Shown here one piece after another: positions 53,540-63,683 of a DNA stretch of 64,000 nucleotides. The position numbers and the translations under genes are program-made. Under the pieces are notes generated by a model, which was not told the origin of the DNA, searched no databases, and worked only from the letters and a program-made list of their open reading frames with translations. The stretch comes from Nocardioides zhouii (GTDB lineage: Bacteria; Actinomycetota; Actinomycetes; Propionibacteriales; Nocardioidaceae): assembly GCF_004137345.1 (NCBI RefSeq), contig NZ_SDWV01000010.1, forward strand, positions 62,001-126,000, read 5' to 3'. Within the stretch, counting starts at the first letter, position 1. The number at the start of each line of letters is the position of its first letter.

Positions 53540-54517
53540 ATGTCTGACATGACGACCGTCCACGCCGACGACGTCCGGTGGTACGCCGACACGTTGGCCC
53601 GGATCGCGGACAACGTCGAGACGGCCGTGCTGGGCAAGCGGCACGTCGTCCGGCTGGCGCTGACGTGCCTGGTCTCGGGTGGCCACCTGCTGCTGGAGGA
53701 CCTGCCGGGCACCGGCAAGACGATGCTCGCCCGGGCCGTGGCCAGGAGCGTGGACTGCAGCTTCGCCCGCATCCAGTTCACCCCCGACCTCCTTCCCTCC
53801 GACGTCACCGGCGTCACGGTCTACGACCAGGGGAGTGGTGAGTTCACCTTCCACCGAGGCCCCATCTTCCACAGCCTCGTGCTGGCCGACGAGATCAACC
53901 GTGCGTCGCCGAAGACGCAGTCCGCCCTCCTGGAGGTCATGGAGGAGGGGCACGTCACCGTCGACGGGCACACGCACGGGGTCGGCAGGCCGTTCATGGT
54001 GATCGCCACGCAGAACCCGATCGAGCAGGCCGGCACCTACCAGCTCCCCGAGGCGCAGCTGGACCGGTTCCTCATGCGCACCAGCCTGGGTCATCCCGAC
54101 GCCGCGTCGACCGAGGCGCTGCTCGCGGAGTCCCGGGTGCGCGACCGCGCCGCCGGGCTCGTGCCGGTCGTGAAGGCAGCGGACATCGAGCAGATGGGGC
54201 GGATCGCCGATGCGGTCCACGTCGATCCCGCGGTCATCACCTACGTACGCCGTCTCGCCGAGGCGTCGCGCGACGTCCCCGACGTGAGGATCGGAGCGTC
54301 CACCCGCGGCTGCTTGGCCTGGATCCGTGCCGCGAAGGCCTGGGCGTTGTCCGAGGGACGCGGTCACGTCGTGCCGGAGGACGTGTCCACGCTGGCGCAC
54401 CCCGTCCTCGGGCACCGGCTGCTGATGGCGTCGGGCGCGGCGTACGGAGGGACGACGGCCGACGACGTCATCGACACGCTCCTGGCCGACGTGCCGGCCC
54501 CCCGCGACCGCGCGTGA
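53540..54517 (+). CDS. MoxR-family AAA+ ATPase
   Basis: A 325-residue chaperone-type ATPase: Walker A LPGTGKTML, Walker B/sensor VLADEINRASPKTQSALLEVMEE, sensor ATQNPIEQ. It forms a three-gene operon with DUF58 and transglutaminase-like genes (GTGA overlap with the next gene). The function of such operons is generally tied to envelope maturation. Confidence 0.93.
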   Translation: MSDMTTVHADDVRWYADTLARIADNVETAVLGKRHVVRLALTCLVSGGHLLLEDLPGTGKTMLARAVARSVDCSFARIQFTPDLLPSDVTGVTVYDQGSGEFTFHRGPIFHSLVLADEINRASPKTQSALLEVMEEGHVTVDGHTHGVGRPFMVIATQNPIEQAGTYQLPEAQLDRFLMRTSLGHPDAASTEALLAESRVRDRAAGLVPVVKAADIEQMGRIADAVHVDPAVITYVRRLAEASRDVPDVRIGASTRGCLAWIRAAKAWALSEGRGHVVPEDVSTLAHPVLGHRLLMASGAAYGGTTADDVIDTLLADVPAPRDRA

Positions 54518-55713
54518 GCGACCCGCGCCGCCGGATGTCGTCCGCCGTGCGGACGCTGCTGGCACCCGCGCGGCTGCTGACCCCGCTCGGGCGCGGGCTG
54601 GTCGTGACGGCCGTGGCGTCAGCCGTACTGGCTTCGAGGCTCCACTGGCAGGAGTTCACCCAGCTCGCCGGCGTGGCCGTCGGCCTGCTGGTGCTCGGCC
54701 TCCTCTGGCAGCTCCTGCCCGGTGCCCCGACGGCGCAGGTGACGCTGCAGCAGCAGCGGATCGCCCAGGGCAGCCGGTCGCCCCGGGCACGCCTCGACGT
54801 CCAGGCCGGCGCGGCACCCATGCTGTTCCCCAAGCTCCTCCTGCCGGTCGGTCGGCTGTCGGTGCAGGTGCGGCTGCCCTCGCTCGGCCCGTACGCCCGT
54901 CACCACACGCCCGAGCTGCTCCTCCCCGACCTGCCGCGGGGAGTGCACCTGGTGGGGCCGGTGACCTACGAGAAGACCGACCCGGTGGGGGCGATCTCCC
55001 GGCGGTTCGAGACCGGTCGGGCCGTCGAGCTGATGGTGACCCCGCAGGTGACGGACCTGCCCGTGTTCGCGGGCGGCGTCTCCAACGACCTCGACGGGGC
55101 ACCCAGCCAGCAGCTCTCCATGAGCGACCTGGCCTTCCACGCCCTGCGCGAGTACGTCCCGGGTGACGACCTGCGCCACGTCCACTGGAGGTCGTCGGCC
55201 AAGGCCGGCGAGCTGCTGGTCCGTCAGTTCAACGAGACCCGACGGGGTCACGTGACGATCCTGCTCGACCCCGCCCGGTCGTCGTACCCGCGCGCACGGG
55301 ACTTCGAGCTGGCGGTCTCGGTGGCCGCCTCCATCGCGCTGCGGGCCGTGCGGGACGACCTCGACACCTACTTCCGGTGCGGACCGCACCTCGTCCGCAG
55401 CCGCGAGCCCGTCGCGATGACCGACATCGCCTGCCGCTTCGCGACCGAGGCCGACGACCACCACACGACGTACGCGGCCTCTGCGGCCGGGGCCGTCGGG
55501 GGCACGGGACTCGTCGTCCAGGTCACCGGCGCGGCGCGCGAGGTCGCGCAGCTCGACGAGGCCGCGGTCCAGTTCGGTGCCGGCGCGGAGCGCCTCGTCG
55601 TCCGCGCGGACAGCGCGGGTCAGGCGCGGGTGGTGGACCACCGTGCCATGCGGGAGATCCAGGTCCCGGACCTGCCGAGCCTCCAGCAGCTGCTCGAACG
55701 GGGGGTGCGGTGA
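54514..55713 (+). CDS. DUF58-domain protein
   Basis: A 399-residue protein with two N-terminal TM segments (about 28-65) and a cytoplasmic DUF58 domain with the signature LSMSDLAFHALREYVPGDDLRHVHWRSSAKAGELLVRQF, related to von Willebrand A folds. It is the expected partner of MoxR. The stop shares a base with the next ATG. Confidence 0.92.
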   Translation: MSDPRRRMSSAVRTLLAPARLLTPLGRGLVVTAVASAVLASRLHWQEFTQLAGVAVGLLVLGLLWQLLPGAPTAQVTLQQQRIAQGSRSPRARLDVQAGAAPMLFPKLLLPVGRLSVQVRLPSLGPYARHHTPELLLPDLPRGVHLVGPVTYEKTDPVGAISRRFETGRAVELMVTPQVTDLPVFAGGVSNDLDGAPSQQLSMSDLAFHALREYVPGDDLRHVHWRSSAKAGELLVRQFNETRRGHVTILLDPARSSYPRARDFELAVSVAASIALRAVRDDLDTYFRCGPHLVRSREPVAMTDIACRFATEADDHHTTYAASAAGAVGGTGLVVQVTGAAREVAQLDEAAVQFGAGAERLVVRADSAGQARVVDHRAMREIQVPDLPSLQQLLERGVR

Positions 55714-57947
55714 TGCGCGCGCGACAGGCGTCGGTCGACGCGCTGGCCGTCGTCGTGCTGATGGGGATCATCCTGTCGATCTTCGACGACACCTTCGCCG
55801 ACCGCTCCTACCTCGTCGCGGGCATGACGCCCGTCGTGCTCCTGGTGCTGATGGCGCTGTGGGCCAGCCGGCTCCACGAGGGTGGCTGGGTATACACGTT
55901 GGGCTGCCTCCTGATCTTCGCGCCCCTGGGCTCGCTCGCCGCGTTGCACGAACCCGGGCCGTACGGCCTGCCCACCGTCAGGACCATGACTCGCCTGCTG
56001 GCGTCGACGGTCGATGCTCCCGTCACGCTCGTGAGCACCGTGCCGCCGGTCGAGCCGTCCGGCACCGTGCTGCTGGTCCCGTTCCTGATCGGCTTCCTCG
56101 CCACGATGCCCGCGGCGTGGCTCGCCTTCACGACGTCGCGGCCGCTCGCGCCCGCGATGCCGTTGGTGCTCGCCCTCGCCGCCACGATCCCGCTCGGCGT
56201 GCTCGAGCCGACCCTGCTGGTGCAGCGCGGAGTGGTGGTCGGTCTCCTCGTCATCGCCTGGATGGTCGTCCGCGACCGGCGCCGGGAGACGAGCACCGGC
56301 CCGGCTCGTGGTGCGGCGGGACCGGTGCTCACCGCTGTCGTGACGGTGGCGCTGATGTCCGGTGTGGTGGGCGTCCTCGTGCCCGACGGAAACCAGTCCG
56401 ACCGCGTGCTGCTGCGGGGGCGGACCGAACCACTCCCGACCCTCGGCGCGGGGATGCCTCGCGTCACCGACGGCGAGACCCGCGAGGACGTCCGACTCCT
56501 CCGTGCCACCGGCGTCCCGGACGGAGCACGCCTCCGCTTCGCGGCGCTCGACCTGTACGACGGGAGCGGGTGGGTGCCGGCGGAGGAGTCACCCGGGTCG
56601 GGCGGCTACGGCACCTACAAGCGGATCGGTGAGGACGTACGTCCGCTGCACACCGGAGGGACCACGGTCGTCGAGGTGAGGATCCTGCCCGGCTACGACA
56701 GCGACTGGCTGCCGATGCTGGGCGAGCTCACGCGGATCGACCTCAAGTTCAACCCGGGGCGGACGGAGGTGTCCGCCGTCCGCTACAACCAGGCCACGTC
56801 GAGCGCGCTGGTCATCGGGGGAGTCGACGTCGAGGACGAGTACTCCTTCGAGTCGGTCACGGGGCAGGAGACGTTCAGCAGGCGCGACCGCACCCGGGAG
56901 CCCACCGACGAGCAGCGCCAGCCGAGCGGCGCGTTCCTCGACCCCTACCTCGAGCCGTTCGACCGGGACGAGCTGCTGCCGCTCGAACGTGTCCTGCTGC
57001 TGGCCCGGTACCTGCGCTCGAACGGCACGGTCCGGCTCGCCGACGGCTTCGACCAGTCGCCGGAGGTCCTGGGGCGACGGATGCTGGGTGCGCGGGGGAT
57101 GGTGGCGACGCAGTTCCAGTACAGCGCCCTGATGGCGTTGGCGTCGTCCCGCCTCGGCGTGGCAGCCCGTGTCGTCACGGGGGCGGAGCCCGGGCCGCGC
57201 GGACTGGTCGACTACGGATCCGTGACGACCTGGGTCGAACTGCAGTTCGCCGATGGCACCTGGCGACCCCTCGACCCGTCGCGCTACGTCGGGTCGCGCA
57301 TCGCGGCGGAGGGCGAGCCGGCCGCGCTGCCCGAGCCCGGTGACTTCGTCGCCGACCAGCTCGCGCGTGCGACCCGGGGCAAGGACCGCGAGATCCGTCC
57401 GCCGGACGGATCGACCAACCCGGACGGATCGCCGACGGTGCAGCAGAGCCCGTTGCGGACGGCGCTCGTCGCGGTGGCCTGGGTCGCCGGCCTGGTGCTG
57501 GTGGCGTTCCTGCTGGTGCCGCTGCTCAAGCGGGTGCGCCGCTGGCGTCGACGTCGTACGCCGTCGTGGTCAGGGATCTACGTCAACGCCTGGCAGGAGG
57601 TCCTCGACGCGGCGCGTGATCGCGGGACGCCCGTCCCGGACGGCTGGAGCCGGGTGGCCCAGGCGTCCGCCCTCGCCGCCGGCGTCGACCTGGCCCGTCG
57701 TGCCGACGCGGCGGTGTTCGCGCCGGGGCCGAGCGCCGACGCGAGCGATGGCCCTGCGTTCTGGGACGACTGCCTGGACCTGCGCCGCGCGCTCCTGCAG
57801 GACGCGGACCGGCGGCACCGGTGGTGGGCGCCGTTCAGCCCCGCCTCCCTGCTCGCGGGATGGGCCCGCGCGCGTCACGGCTCAGGCGTCGCGCAGGTGA
57901 GCCACGAAGATCGCCGTGCCGGGAGTCAGCAGCCCGCGCGCGCGTGA
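55713..57947 (+). CDS. TgpA-like transglutaminase membrane protein
   Basis: A 744-residue protein with about six N-terminal TM segments (1-220), an extracytoplasmic transglutaminase-like domain (about 400-545; Gln-containing FQYSALMALASSRLGVAARVVTG and TTWVELQF), a further TM (about 585-607) and a cytoplasmic DUF4129-like tail. The usual catalytic Cys is not obvious: FQYSALMAL stands where many members have a Cys, so activity is uncertain. The last 66 bp overlap the convergent methyltransferase gene. Confidence 0.85.
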   Translation: MRARQASVDALAVVVLMGIILSIFDDTFADRSYLVAGMTPVVLLVLMALWASRLHEGGWVYTLGCLLIFAPLGSLAALHEPGPYGLPTVRTMTRLLASTVDAPVTLVSTVPPVEPSGTVLLVPFLIGFLATMPAAWLAFTTSRPLAPAMPLVLALAATIPLGVLEPTLLVQRGVVVGLLVIAWMVVRDRRRETSTGPARGAAGPVLTAVVTVALMSGVVGVLVPDGNQSDRVLLRGRTEPLPTLGAGMPRVTDGETREDVRLLRATGVPDGARLRFAALDLYDGSGWVPAEESPGSGGYGTYKRIGEDVRPLHTGGTTVVEVRILPGYDSDWLPMLGELTRIDLKFNPGRTEVSAVRYNQATSSALVIGGVDVEDEYSFESVTGQETFSRRDRTREPTDEQRQPSGAFLDPYLEPFDRDELLPLERVLLLARYLRSNGTVRLADGFDQSPEVLGRRMLGARGMVATQFQYSALMALASSRLGVAARVVTGAEPGPRGLVDYGSVTTWVELQFADGTWRPLDPSRYVGSRIAAEGEPAALPEPGDFVADQLARATRGKDREIRPPDGSTNPDGSPTVQQSPLRTALVAVAWVAGLVLVAFLLVPLLKRVRRWRRRRTPSWSGIYVNAWQEVLDAARDRGTPVPDGWSRVAQASALAAGVDLARRADAAVFAPGPSADASDGPAFWDDCLDLRRALLQDADRRHRWWAPFSPASLLAGWARARHGSGVAQVSHEDRRAGSQQPARA

Positions 57948-58703
57948 CCAGCCGCCCCACACCCGGTCGTGGTGCTCGGGCCACTCGGGTTCGACGAGGT
58001 CGGTGAGCACGAAGCCGTGACCGGCCAACAGGCGCACCCAGTCGCCGAGCGTGCGGTGGTGCTCGACGTAGGCGACGACGCCGGTCGCGTCGTCGACCTC
58101 GACGTAGGGGGTGCGGTCCCAGTAGGACTGCGTGGCGGTCAGGCCGGCCTCGCCGGGGTCGTCGGGGAACATCCACCGGGTCGGGTGGGTGATCGAGAAC
58201 GCGAAGCGTCCTGCGGGGCGCAGCACCCGGGCCACCTCGGCGAGCGCGTGGTCGATGTCGCGCACGAACTGGAGTGCCCCGAAGGAGCAGAAGACGACGT
58301 CGAAGCTCGCCGTACGGAACGGCAGGTCGGTCGCGGTGCCGCGCACCGACGGGACGGACACGCCGGTCTCCTCGTCGAGGCGCACCGAGTGCTGGAGCTG
58401 GCGGTGGGAGAGGTCGAGCCCGATGCCGCGCCCGCCGTGGGTGCGTACCCACCGCGAGCACTGGCCGGCGCCGCTGCCCACCTCGAGCACGTCGAGCCCG
58501 GACACGTCGCCGAGGATCGCGAGTTCGTCCTCGCGGTGGCCCTCGGGGCCCCAGACGAAGCCCGCATCGCCGAGGAAGGCTCCGTGCGTGGCCTGGTACT
58601 CGTCGGCGTACCGGTCCCAGTCGGGTCCGTTGGCGCGCCGTGACTCCCGCTCCGAGACGGGGCGCCGCTCGACACGGACGGACTGCGGCAGGTGGTCCTC
58701 CAC
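57882..58703 (-). CDS. Class I SAM-dependent methyltransferase
   Basis: A 273-residue methyltransferase: SAM loop VLEVGSGAGQCSRW, GLDLSHRQLQ, FDVVFCSFGALQFV and a C-terminal cap with WDRTPYVEVDD. The N-terminus (GPDWDRYADEYQATHGAFLGDAGFVWGPEGHRE) is typical of an actinobacterial group of unknown substrate. GTG 58703 has TAGGCT (minus strand) 13 nt upstream. Confidence 0.87.
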   Translation of the reverse strand: MEDHLPQSVRVERRPVSERESRRANGPDWDRYADEYQATHGAFLGDAGFVWGPEGHREDELAILGDVSGLDVLEVGSGAGQCSRWVRTHGGRGIGLDLSHRQLQHSVRLDEETGVSVPSVRGTATDLPFRTASFDVVFCSFGALQFVRDIDHALAEVARVLRPAGRFAFSITHPTRWMFPDDPGEAGLTATQSYWDRTPYVEVDDATGVVAYVEHHRTLGDWVRLLAGHGFVLTDLVEPEWPEHHDRVWGGWSRARGLLTPGTAIFVAHLRDA

Positions 58704-58710
58704 GCACCGG

Positions 58711-58716
58711 AGCCTA
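58711..58716 (-). promoter_or_regulatory. -10 element, leaderless methyltransferase gene
   Basis: On the minus strand TAGGCT begins 13 nt before the GTG at 58703, with no convincing Shine-Dalgarno. Confidence 0.5.
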
Positions 58717-58796
58717 GTGGTGCTCCGGGAACGGCAGGACCGGCGCACCGCGCAGCTCATGCTGCCCGGTGCGCCGGCCCATCAGGGGCGTGAGGT

Positions 58797-60827
58797 TCAG
58801 CCCAGGAAGCGACCGTTGCGCACACCCGGGTCACGCGGGCCCGAGCGCCAGTCGGCCGGGTTGGCCTTGGCGCGGACCTCCGCACCGTCGCGGACACCAC
58901 CCTTGTCGGTGTCGCACTTGGTCGGGTCGGTCTTGGCCTTGTTGTACTTCTTGTTGGCCTTGCCGGTCACTTCAGCCTTGTCCTTCAGGCCGTCGCGGTC
59001 GGTGTCCGCCTTCTTCGGGTTCGAGCGGGTCTTGCCGATCACGAAGGAGCCCTTGCGGGTCTTCACCTTCTGCTTGATCTTGTAGCCCTTGACCTCCTTG
59101 CCGTCGCCCAGGCCGTCCTTGTCGGTGTCCTTGACGAGCGGGTTGGTGGTCACGGTGATGGAGTTCTTGACCTTCTTGCCGCAGATCTCGAAGCGCTCGC
59201 GGATCTTGACGCCCTTGACCTCCTGGCCGTCGGTGAGGCCGTCGTTGTCGGTGTCGGCGTCCAGCGGGTCGGTGCCGTGGGTGTTGACCTCGGCGCCGTC
59301 GAGCAGGCCGTCACCGTCGGTGTCCGGGTTCAGCGGGTCGGTGCCGTGGACGTTGACCTCGGCGCCGTCGGACAGCCCGTCGTCGTCGGAGTCGGGGTCG
59401 TTCGGGTTGGTGCCGATCGGACCCTCCTGGCCGGTCGGCAGGCCGTCGCCGTCCGGGTCGCTCGGGTCGACCACGACGGTGAACGTCGTCGTGTCAGCGG
59501 CACTCGTCTGGCCGTTCTGCGACTGCGTGGCGGTCACGGTGTGCGGACCTGCGGCCAGCGGTGTACCGGGGTCGCAGCTCCAGGTGCCGTCCTGGCGGAC
59601 GGTGGCGGTGCAGACGACGGTGCCGCCCTCGCGGACGGTCACCGTGGCGCCGGGGGAGCCGGTGCCGGAGATCGTCGGCGTGGAGTCGGTCACCGTGGCG
59701 CCCGTGGCGGGCGAGGTGATGTCGGGAGCGTTGAGCGAGCCCGGCGTGGGACCGCCGTCGCCGCACGTGATGCCGCCGGCCGGCGCGCCTGCGGCGACCG
59801 ACAGGGGCACGACGTCGACGTTCGCGATCGTGACACCCTGGATCGGGCCGACGGCGCTGGTGGCGAGCTTGAGGTGCAGCAGGGCAGCCTGCGCCGACGC
59901 GCTGGTGCCGTCGGCGGCGACCGCCTTGGTCACGGCTCCGAGCGAGAGCTCGACCGTCAGAAGCGGGTTCTCGGGGAGCGCGAAGGTCGCGACCTCGTTG
60001 GCCGCGTCCAGGACGTACGGCGACCCGGGGGCGCTGGGAGCGGTGATCGTCACGACGGGCTGGGTGTAGTCGACCGTCGCACCGCCGGGCTTTCCGGACG
60101 CCTTGGCGGTGAGGGTGGGCGCGCTGCTGACGCCGACGGTCACCGAGCCGAAGAGGTTCAGGGCAGCGAGGTTGCTGGAGGCACTCGAGACGACCTCGCG
60201 GGCGTCGTTCGCGCCGCCGGTCGAGGCGAGGCGGACCTCCTGCTGCGTCTGGACCGTGCCGGGTGCCTTGACGAGGGGACCGGTGACGGGAACGTCGAGG
60301 ACGGTCGCGTCCAGCGTGGACACGGAGGACGAGCTCGCAGGCGTCGACGGGGCCAGGCAGCTGCCGTCGTTGAACTGGGCGTGCGCCGTGGAGGTGGAGA
60401 TGCCTGCAGTGAGCAGTGGAGCGGCCGGGATGGCGCCGCTCTGGACCACGGTCGGGGACGCGTTCGTGGGCGGGGCCGTCTGCGCCGCCTCCGAGAGGAG
60501 CGGCGGCAGGGTCTGGTTGAGCAGGACGCCGCCGATGTTGGCCGCCCGTGCGCCGACGCGGGGCGAGCCGGCCTGCAGCGTGCCCGACACGGGTGCGACG
60601 TCGACCGAGGCCGCGCTGAAGCTGCCGATCCCCGGGAGCGTCCCCGCGAGGACGTCGACGCCGAGCAGGCCGGCGGACGTGGAGCCGGTGGCGCTGGTCG
60701 GCACGGGTGCCGCCGACGCTGAGGTCTGTGTTGTGGCCAGGAACGTTCCTGGCAACGCGAGGGCCACGGCGACTGCCGCCCCCCGGGTGAACCGGTTGCT
60801 CAACCGGTGCTGTTCCTTGGAACCCAT
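58797..60827 (-). CDS. Secreted protein with Ig-like domain and thrombospondin type 3-like calcium repeats
   Basis: A 676-residue exported protein. Signal peptide 1-40 ends near ASAAP. Residues about 45-365 are a low-complexity Ala/Ser/Thr/Val region found in choice-of-anchor-type proteins; about 370-450 form a bacterial Ig-like domain ([23 protein letters not shown]). From about 455 follow DxDxDG repeats ([39 protein letters not shown] and more) that bind Ca2+, with Lys-rich inserts near the end. No LPXTG or C-terminal TM is present. ATG 60827 has GGGGGT 7 nt upstream. Minus-strand TTGACT (60909-60904) is a -35 candidate. Confidence 0.82.
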   Translation of the reverse strand: MGSKEQHRLSNRFTRGAAVAVALALPGTFLATTQTSASAAPVPTSATGSTSAGLLGVDVLAGTLPGIGSFSAASVDVAPVSGTLQAGSPRVGARAANIGGVLLNQTLPPLLSEAAQTAPPTNASPTVVQSGAIPAAPLLTAGISTSTAHAQFNDGSCLAPSTPASSSSVSTLDATVLDVPVTGPLVKAPGTVQTQQEVRLASTGGANDAREVVSSASSNLAALNLFGSVTVGVSSAPTLTAKASGKPGGATVDYTQPVVTITAPSAPGSPYVLDAANEVATFALPENPLLTVELSLGAVTKAVAADGTSASAQAALLHLKLATSAVGPIQGVTIANVDVVPLSVAAGAPAGGITCGDGGPTPGSLNAPDITSPATGATVTDSTPTISGTGSPGATVTVREGGTVVCTATVRQDGTWSCDPGTPLAAGPHTVTATQSQNGQTSAADTTTFTVVVDPSDPDGDGLPTGQEGPIGTNPNDPDSDDDGLSDGAEVNVHGTDPLNPDTDGDGLLDGAEVNTHGTDPLDADTDNDGLTDGQEVKGVKIRERFEICGKKVKNSITVTTNPLVKDTDKDGLGDGKEVKGYKIKQKVKTRKGSFVIGKTRSNPKKADTDRDGLKDKAEVTGKANKKYNKAKTDPTKCDTDKGGVRDGAEVRAKANPADWRSGPRDPGVRNGRFLG

Positions 60828-60998
60828 CTGTCGTACCCCCATTGGTGTTGGCCGCCCATAGATCCTCAGACGATCTACGGTGTGGCTACTGGTGATCTAA
60901 CAGAGTCAACGACAGAACCACGAAGAGGTAACACAGACTTTACCCAAAGGGATGAGTTCTGGCTCCGCGGTCCGATCGTGAGGCGCACGCATGCCACC

Positions 60999-61898
60999 AT
61001 GCGGCCCATGATCGGACCCGATGGCGCGCTGACCCCGCTCGCCGGCGGCCATTCCGGCCGTACGTTCCTGAGCGAGGTCGCGGGGGAGCGCACGGTCCTG
61101 CGGATCTACCCTCCCGGTGACGCGCGCGGGGCCGACGCCCCGCAGGTCGACGAGGCCGTGCTGCACCTCGTACGCGGCCTGCTGCCCGTGCCGGAGGTCC
61201 TGGAGGTACGACGCGGGGAGGTCGAGTCCGGACAGCCGGGGATCCTCGTCACGTCGTGGATGCCGGGGAAGCCGGCCGACCGGGTGGTCGACGGCCTCGA
61301 CGACGCCGGTCTCGCCCGCCTGGGCGCCGCGATGGGAGCCGCGGCGGCCATCCTCGCGGGGATGGCGATGCTGCGTCCGGGCCTGTTCGTCGACGCCGAT
61401 CTGCGCCTCGGCGCCTTCCCCGTCGACGGGCTGCCGGAGTGGGTCGAGGAGCGCCTCGCGCACTGGGCCCCGGAGGAGCGTGCAGCGCTGGTCGCCGTCG
61501 CCGAGGGGGCGCAGGACCTGCTCGACACGGTCGGCCGGGCCTGCCTGGTGCACAGCGACCTCAACCCCAAGAACGTGCTCGTCGACCCCGGCACGCTGCA
61601 GCTCACGGCGATCCTCGACTGGGAGTTCGCCCACGCCGGCCACCCGTGGACGGACGTGGGCAACCTGGTCCGCTTCGAGCGGCACCCGGCGTACGTCGAA
61701 GCGGTGCTCCGCGCCTGGACGGACCTGCGTGGCGGGTCGGTCGAGACGCTCCTCGAGGGAGCCCGCGCGGCGGACCTCTGGGCGCTCGTCGACCTGGCCA
61801 CGCGGGCGGGGGCGAACCCGGTCGTCGACCACGCCGACGTGCTGCTCCGGACCGTCGCCGCCGAGGGAGACCTGCACGCATGGCCGGCCCACTGGTGA
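60999..61898 (+). CDS. Aminoglycoside phosphotransferase (APH)-family kinase
   Basis: A 299-residue kinase-fold protein: GGHSGRTFLSEV (nucleotide loop), catalytic CLVHSDLNPKNVLVD (Asp and Asn of the Brenner motif) and metal-binding ILDWEFAHAG. Members phosphorylate small alcohols or sugars; a resistance role should not be assumed. The start is uncertain: ATG 60999, ATG 61008 and GTG 60978 are all possible, none with a clear ribosome site. Confidence 0.82.
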   Translation: MRPMIGPDGALTPLAGGHSGRTFLSEVAGERTVLRIYPPGDARGADAPQVDEAVLHLVRGLLPVPEVLEVRRGEVESGQPGILVTSWMPGKPADRVVDGLDDAGLARLGAAMGAAAAILAGMAMLRPGLFVDADLRLGAFPVDGLPEWVEERLAHWAPEERAALVAVAEGAQDLLDTVGRACLVHSDLNPKNVLVDPGTLQLTAILDWEFAHAGHPWTDVGNLVRFERHPAYVEAVLRAWTDLRGGSVETLLEGARAADLWALVDLATRAGANPVVDHADVLLRTVAAEGDLHAWPAHW

Positions 61899-61922
61899 GC
61901 GTGGCCTGAGCGTGCTCCCCGG

Positions 61923-61953
61923 TTGGACGTCGAGCGTGGTCCACGCGTAGTCT
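61923..61953 (+). promoter_or_regulatory. Candidate rpsA promoter
   Basis: TTGGAC (61923-61928) and TAGTCT (61948-61953) are spaced 19 bp apart, leaving a leader of about 135 nt before rpsA. A small stem, CGAGC/GCTCG (about 61991-62008), lies in that leader and could serve S1 autoregulation. Confidence 0.35.
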
Positions 61954-62094
61954 TGGGAGCTGCGCCAGTCGTCTGCCCGGCTTCCATACCGAGCGAAGCG
62001 AGGCTCGCCGTGCCGCCGTCCCTGACGGAGGCCAGTGAAACAGGCCGCTGCGTGCGTCCGTACGACTCCACCCATCCAAGGAATCACTTCCCAT

Positions 62095-63585
62095 ATGACA
62101 GCCCTGCTCTCCGCTCTTCCGGACTACGACGCCCCCCAGGTGGCGATCAACGACATCGGGTCCGAAGAGGACTTCCTCGCGGCAATTGACGCGACCATCA
62201 AGTACTTCAACGACGGCGACATCGTCGAGGGCACCATCGTCAAGGTGGACCGCGACGAGGTTCTCCTCGACATCGGCTACAAGACCGAGGGCGTCATCCC
62301 CTCGCGCGAGCTGTCCATCAAGCACGACGTCGACCCCAACGAGGTCGTTTCCGTGGGCGACAAGGTCGAGGCCCTCGTTCTCCAGAAGGAGGACAAGGAA
62401 GGTCGTCTGATCCTGTCCAAGAAGCGCGCCCAGTACGAGCGCGCCTGGGGCACCATCGAGCAGGTCAAGGAGGAGGACGGCGTCGTCGAGGGCACCGTCA
62501 TCGAGGTCGTCAAGGGCGGCCTCATCCTCGACATCGGCCTCCGCGGCTTCCTGCCGGCCTCCCTCGTGGAGATGCGTCGCGTCCGCGACCTGCAGCCCTA
62601 CGTCGGCCAGGTCCTCGAGGCGAAGATCATCGAGCTCGACAAGAACCGCAACAACGTGGTCCTGTCGCGCCGCGCCTGGCTCGAGCAGACCCAGTCCGAG
62701 GTGCGCCACGGCTTCCTGACCCAGCTCCAGAAGGGTCAGATCCGCAAGGGTGTCGTCTCCTCGATCGTCAACTTCGGTGCGTTCGTGGACCTCGGCGGCG
62801 TCGACGGTCTCGTCCACGTCTCGGAGCTGTCCTGGAAGCACATCGACCACCCGTCCGAGGTCGTCGCCGTCGGCGACGAGGTCACCGTCGAGGTCCTCGA
62901 CGTGGACATGGACCGCGAGCGTGTCTCCCTGTCGCTGAAGGCGACGCAGGAGGACCCGTGGCAGCACTTCGCCCGCACCCACCAGATCGGCCAGATCGTG
63001 CCGGGCAAGGTCACCAAGCTGGTGCCCTTCGGTTCGTTCGTCCGTGTCGAGGAGGGCATCGAGGGCCTGGTGCACATCTCCGAGCTCGCCGAGCGTCACG
63101 TCGAGATCCCCGAGCAGGTCGTCCAGGTCAACGACGACGTCATGGTCAAGATCATCGACATCGACCTCGAGCGTCGCCGGATCTCGCTGTCGCTCAAGCA
63201 GGCCAACGAGACCGCTGCTGCCGCTGACGTGGAGGAGTTCGACCCCACGCTCTACGGCATGACGGCCACGTACGACGAGCAGGGCAACTACGTCTACCCC
63301 GAGGGCTTCGACCCCGAGACGGGCGAGTGGCTCGAGGGCTTCGACGACCAGCGCGCGGTCTGGGAGGACCAGTACGCCAAGGCGCACACCCGCTGGGAGC
63401 AGCACGTCAAGCAGCAGGCCGACGCCAAGGTCGCCGAGGCCGAGGCCAGCGAGGCCACCTCGTACTCCTCGGGTGGCGACGTTGCCACGGAAGGCGACGA
63501 GACCGGTGGCGACACCGGCGGTTCGCTCGCCTCCGACGAGGCGCTGCAGGCGCTGCGCGAGAAGCTCACCGGTGGCCAGGCCTGA
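62095..63585 (+). CDS. rpsA: 30S ribosomal protein S1
   Basis: A 496-residue protein with four S1 RNA-binding domains (about 34-105, 122-190, 207-277, 292-363), the last two the best conserved (GAFVDLGGVDGLVHVSELSW; GSFVRVEEGIEGLVHISELA), then an acidic, Ser/Gly-rich tail. Actinobacterial S1 has four rather than six repeats. It helps mRNA unfolding on the 30S subunit. ATG 62095 follows AAGGAA at 62078-62083. Confidence 0.97.
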   Translation: MTALLSALPDYDAPQVAINDIGSEEDFLAAIDATIKYFNDGDIVEGTIVKVDRDEVLLDIGYKTEGVIPSRELSIKHDVDPNEVVSVGDKVEALVLQKEDKEGRLILSKKRAQYERAWGTIEQVKEEDGVVEGTVIEVVKGGLILDIGLRGFLPASLVEMRRVRDLQPYVGQVLEAKIIELDKNRNNVVLSRRAWLEQTQSEVRHGFLTQLQKGQIRKGVVSSIVNFGAFVDLGGVDGLVHVSELSWKHIDHPSEVVAVGDEVTVEVLDVDMDRERVSLSLKATQEDPWQHFARTHQIGQIVPGKVTKLVPFGSFVRVEEGIEGLVHISELAERHVEIPEQVVQVNDDVMVKIIDIDLERRRISLSLKQANETAAAADVEEFDPTLYGMTATYDEQGNYVYPEGFDPETGEWLEGFDDQRAVWEDQYAKAHTRWEQHVKQQADAKVAEAEASEATSYSSGGDVATEGDETGGDTGGSLASDEALQALREKLTGGQA

Positions 63586-63612
63586 TCGCCTGAGCACCTG
63601 AACAGCACCACC

Positions 63613-63647
63613 ACGACGGCCCGCCGGGATTCCCGGCGGGCCGTCGT
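63613..63647 (+). terminator. Terminator after rpsA
   Basis: ACGACGGCCCGCCGGG and its exact complement form a 15-16 bp GC stem with a 3-nt loop, 27 bp after the rpsA stop. Confidence 0.85.
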
Positions 63648-63683
63648 CGTACATCCGGACCCTCCGGGCCAGGGCGCGTCCGC

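Noticed and set aside
60999..61898. APH-family gene as an aminoglycoside resistance determinant
   Set aside because: The kinase motifs are generic to the family, and the chromosomal context next to rpsA gives no hint of acquired resistance.
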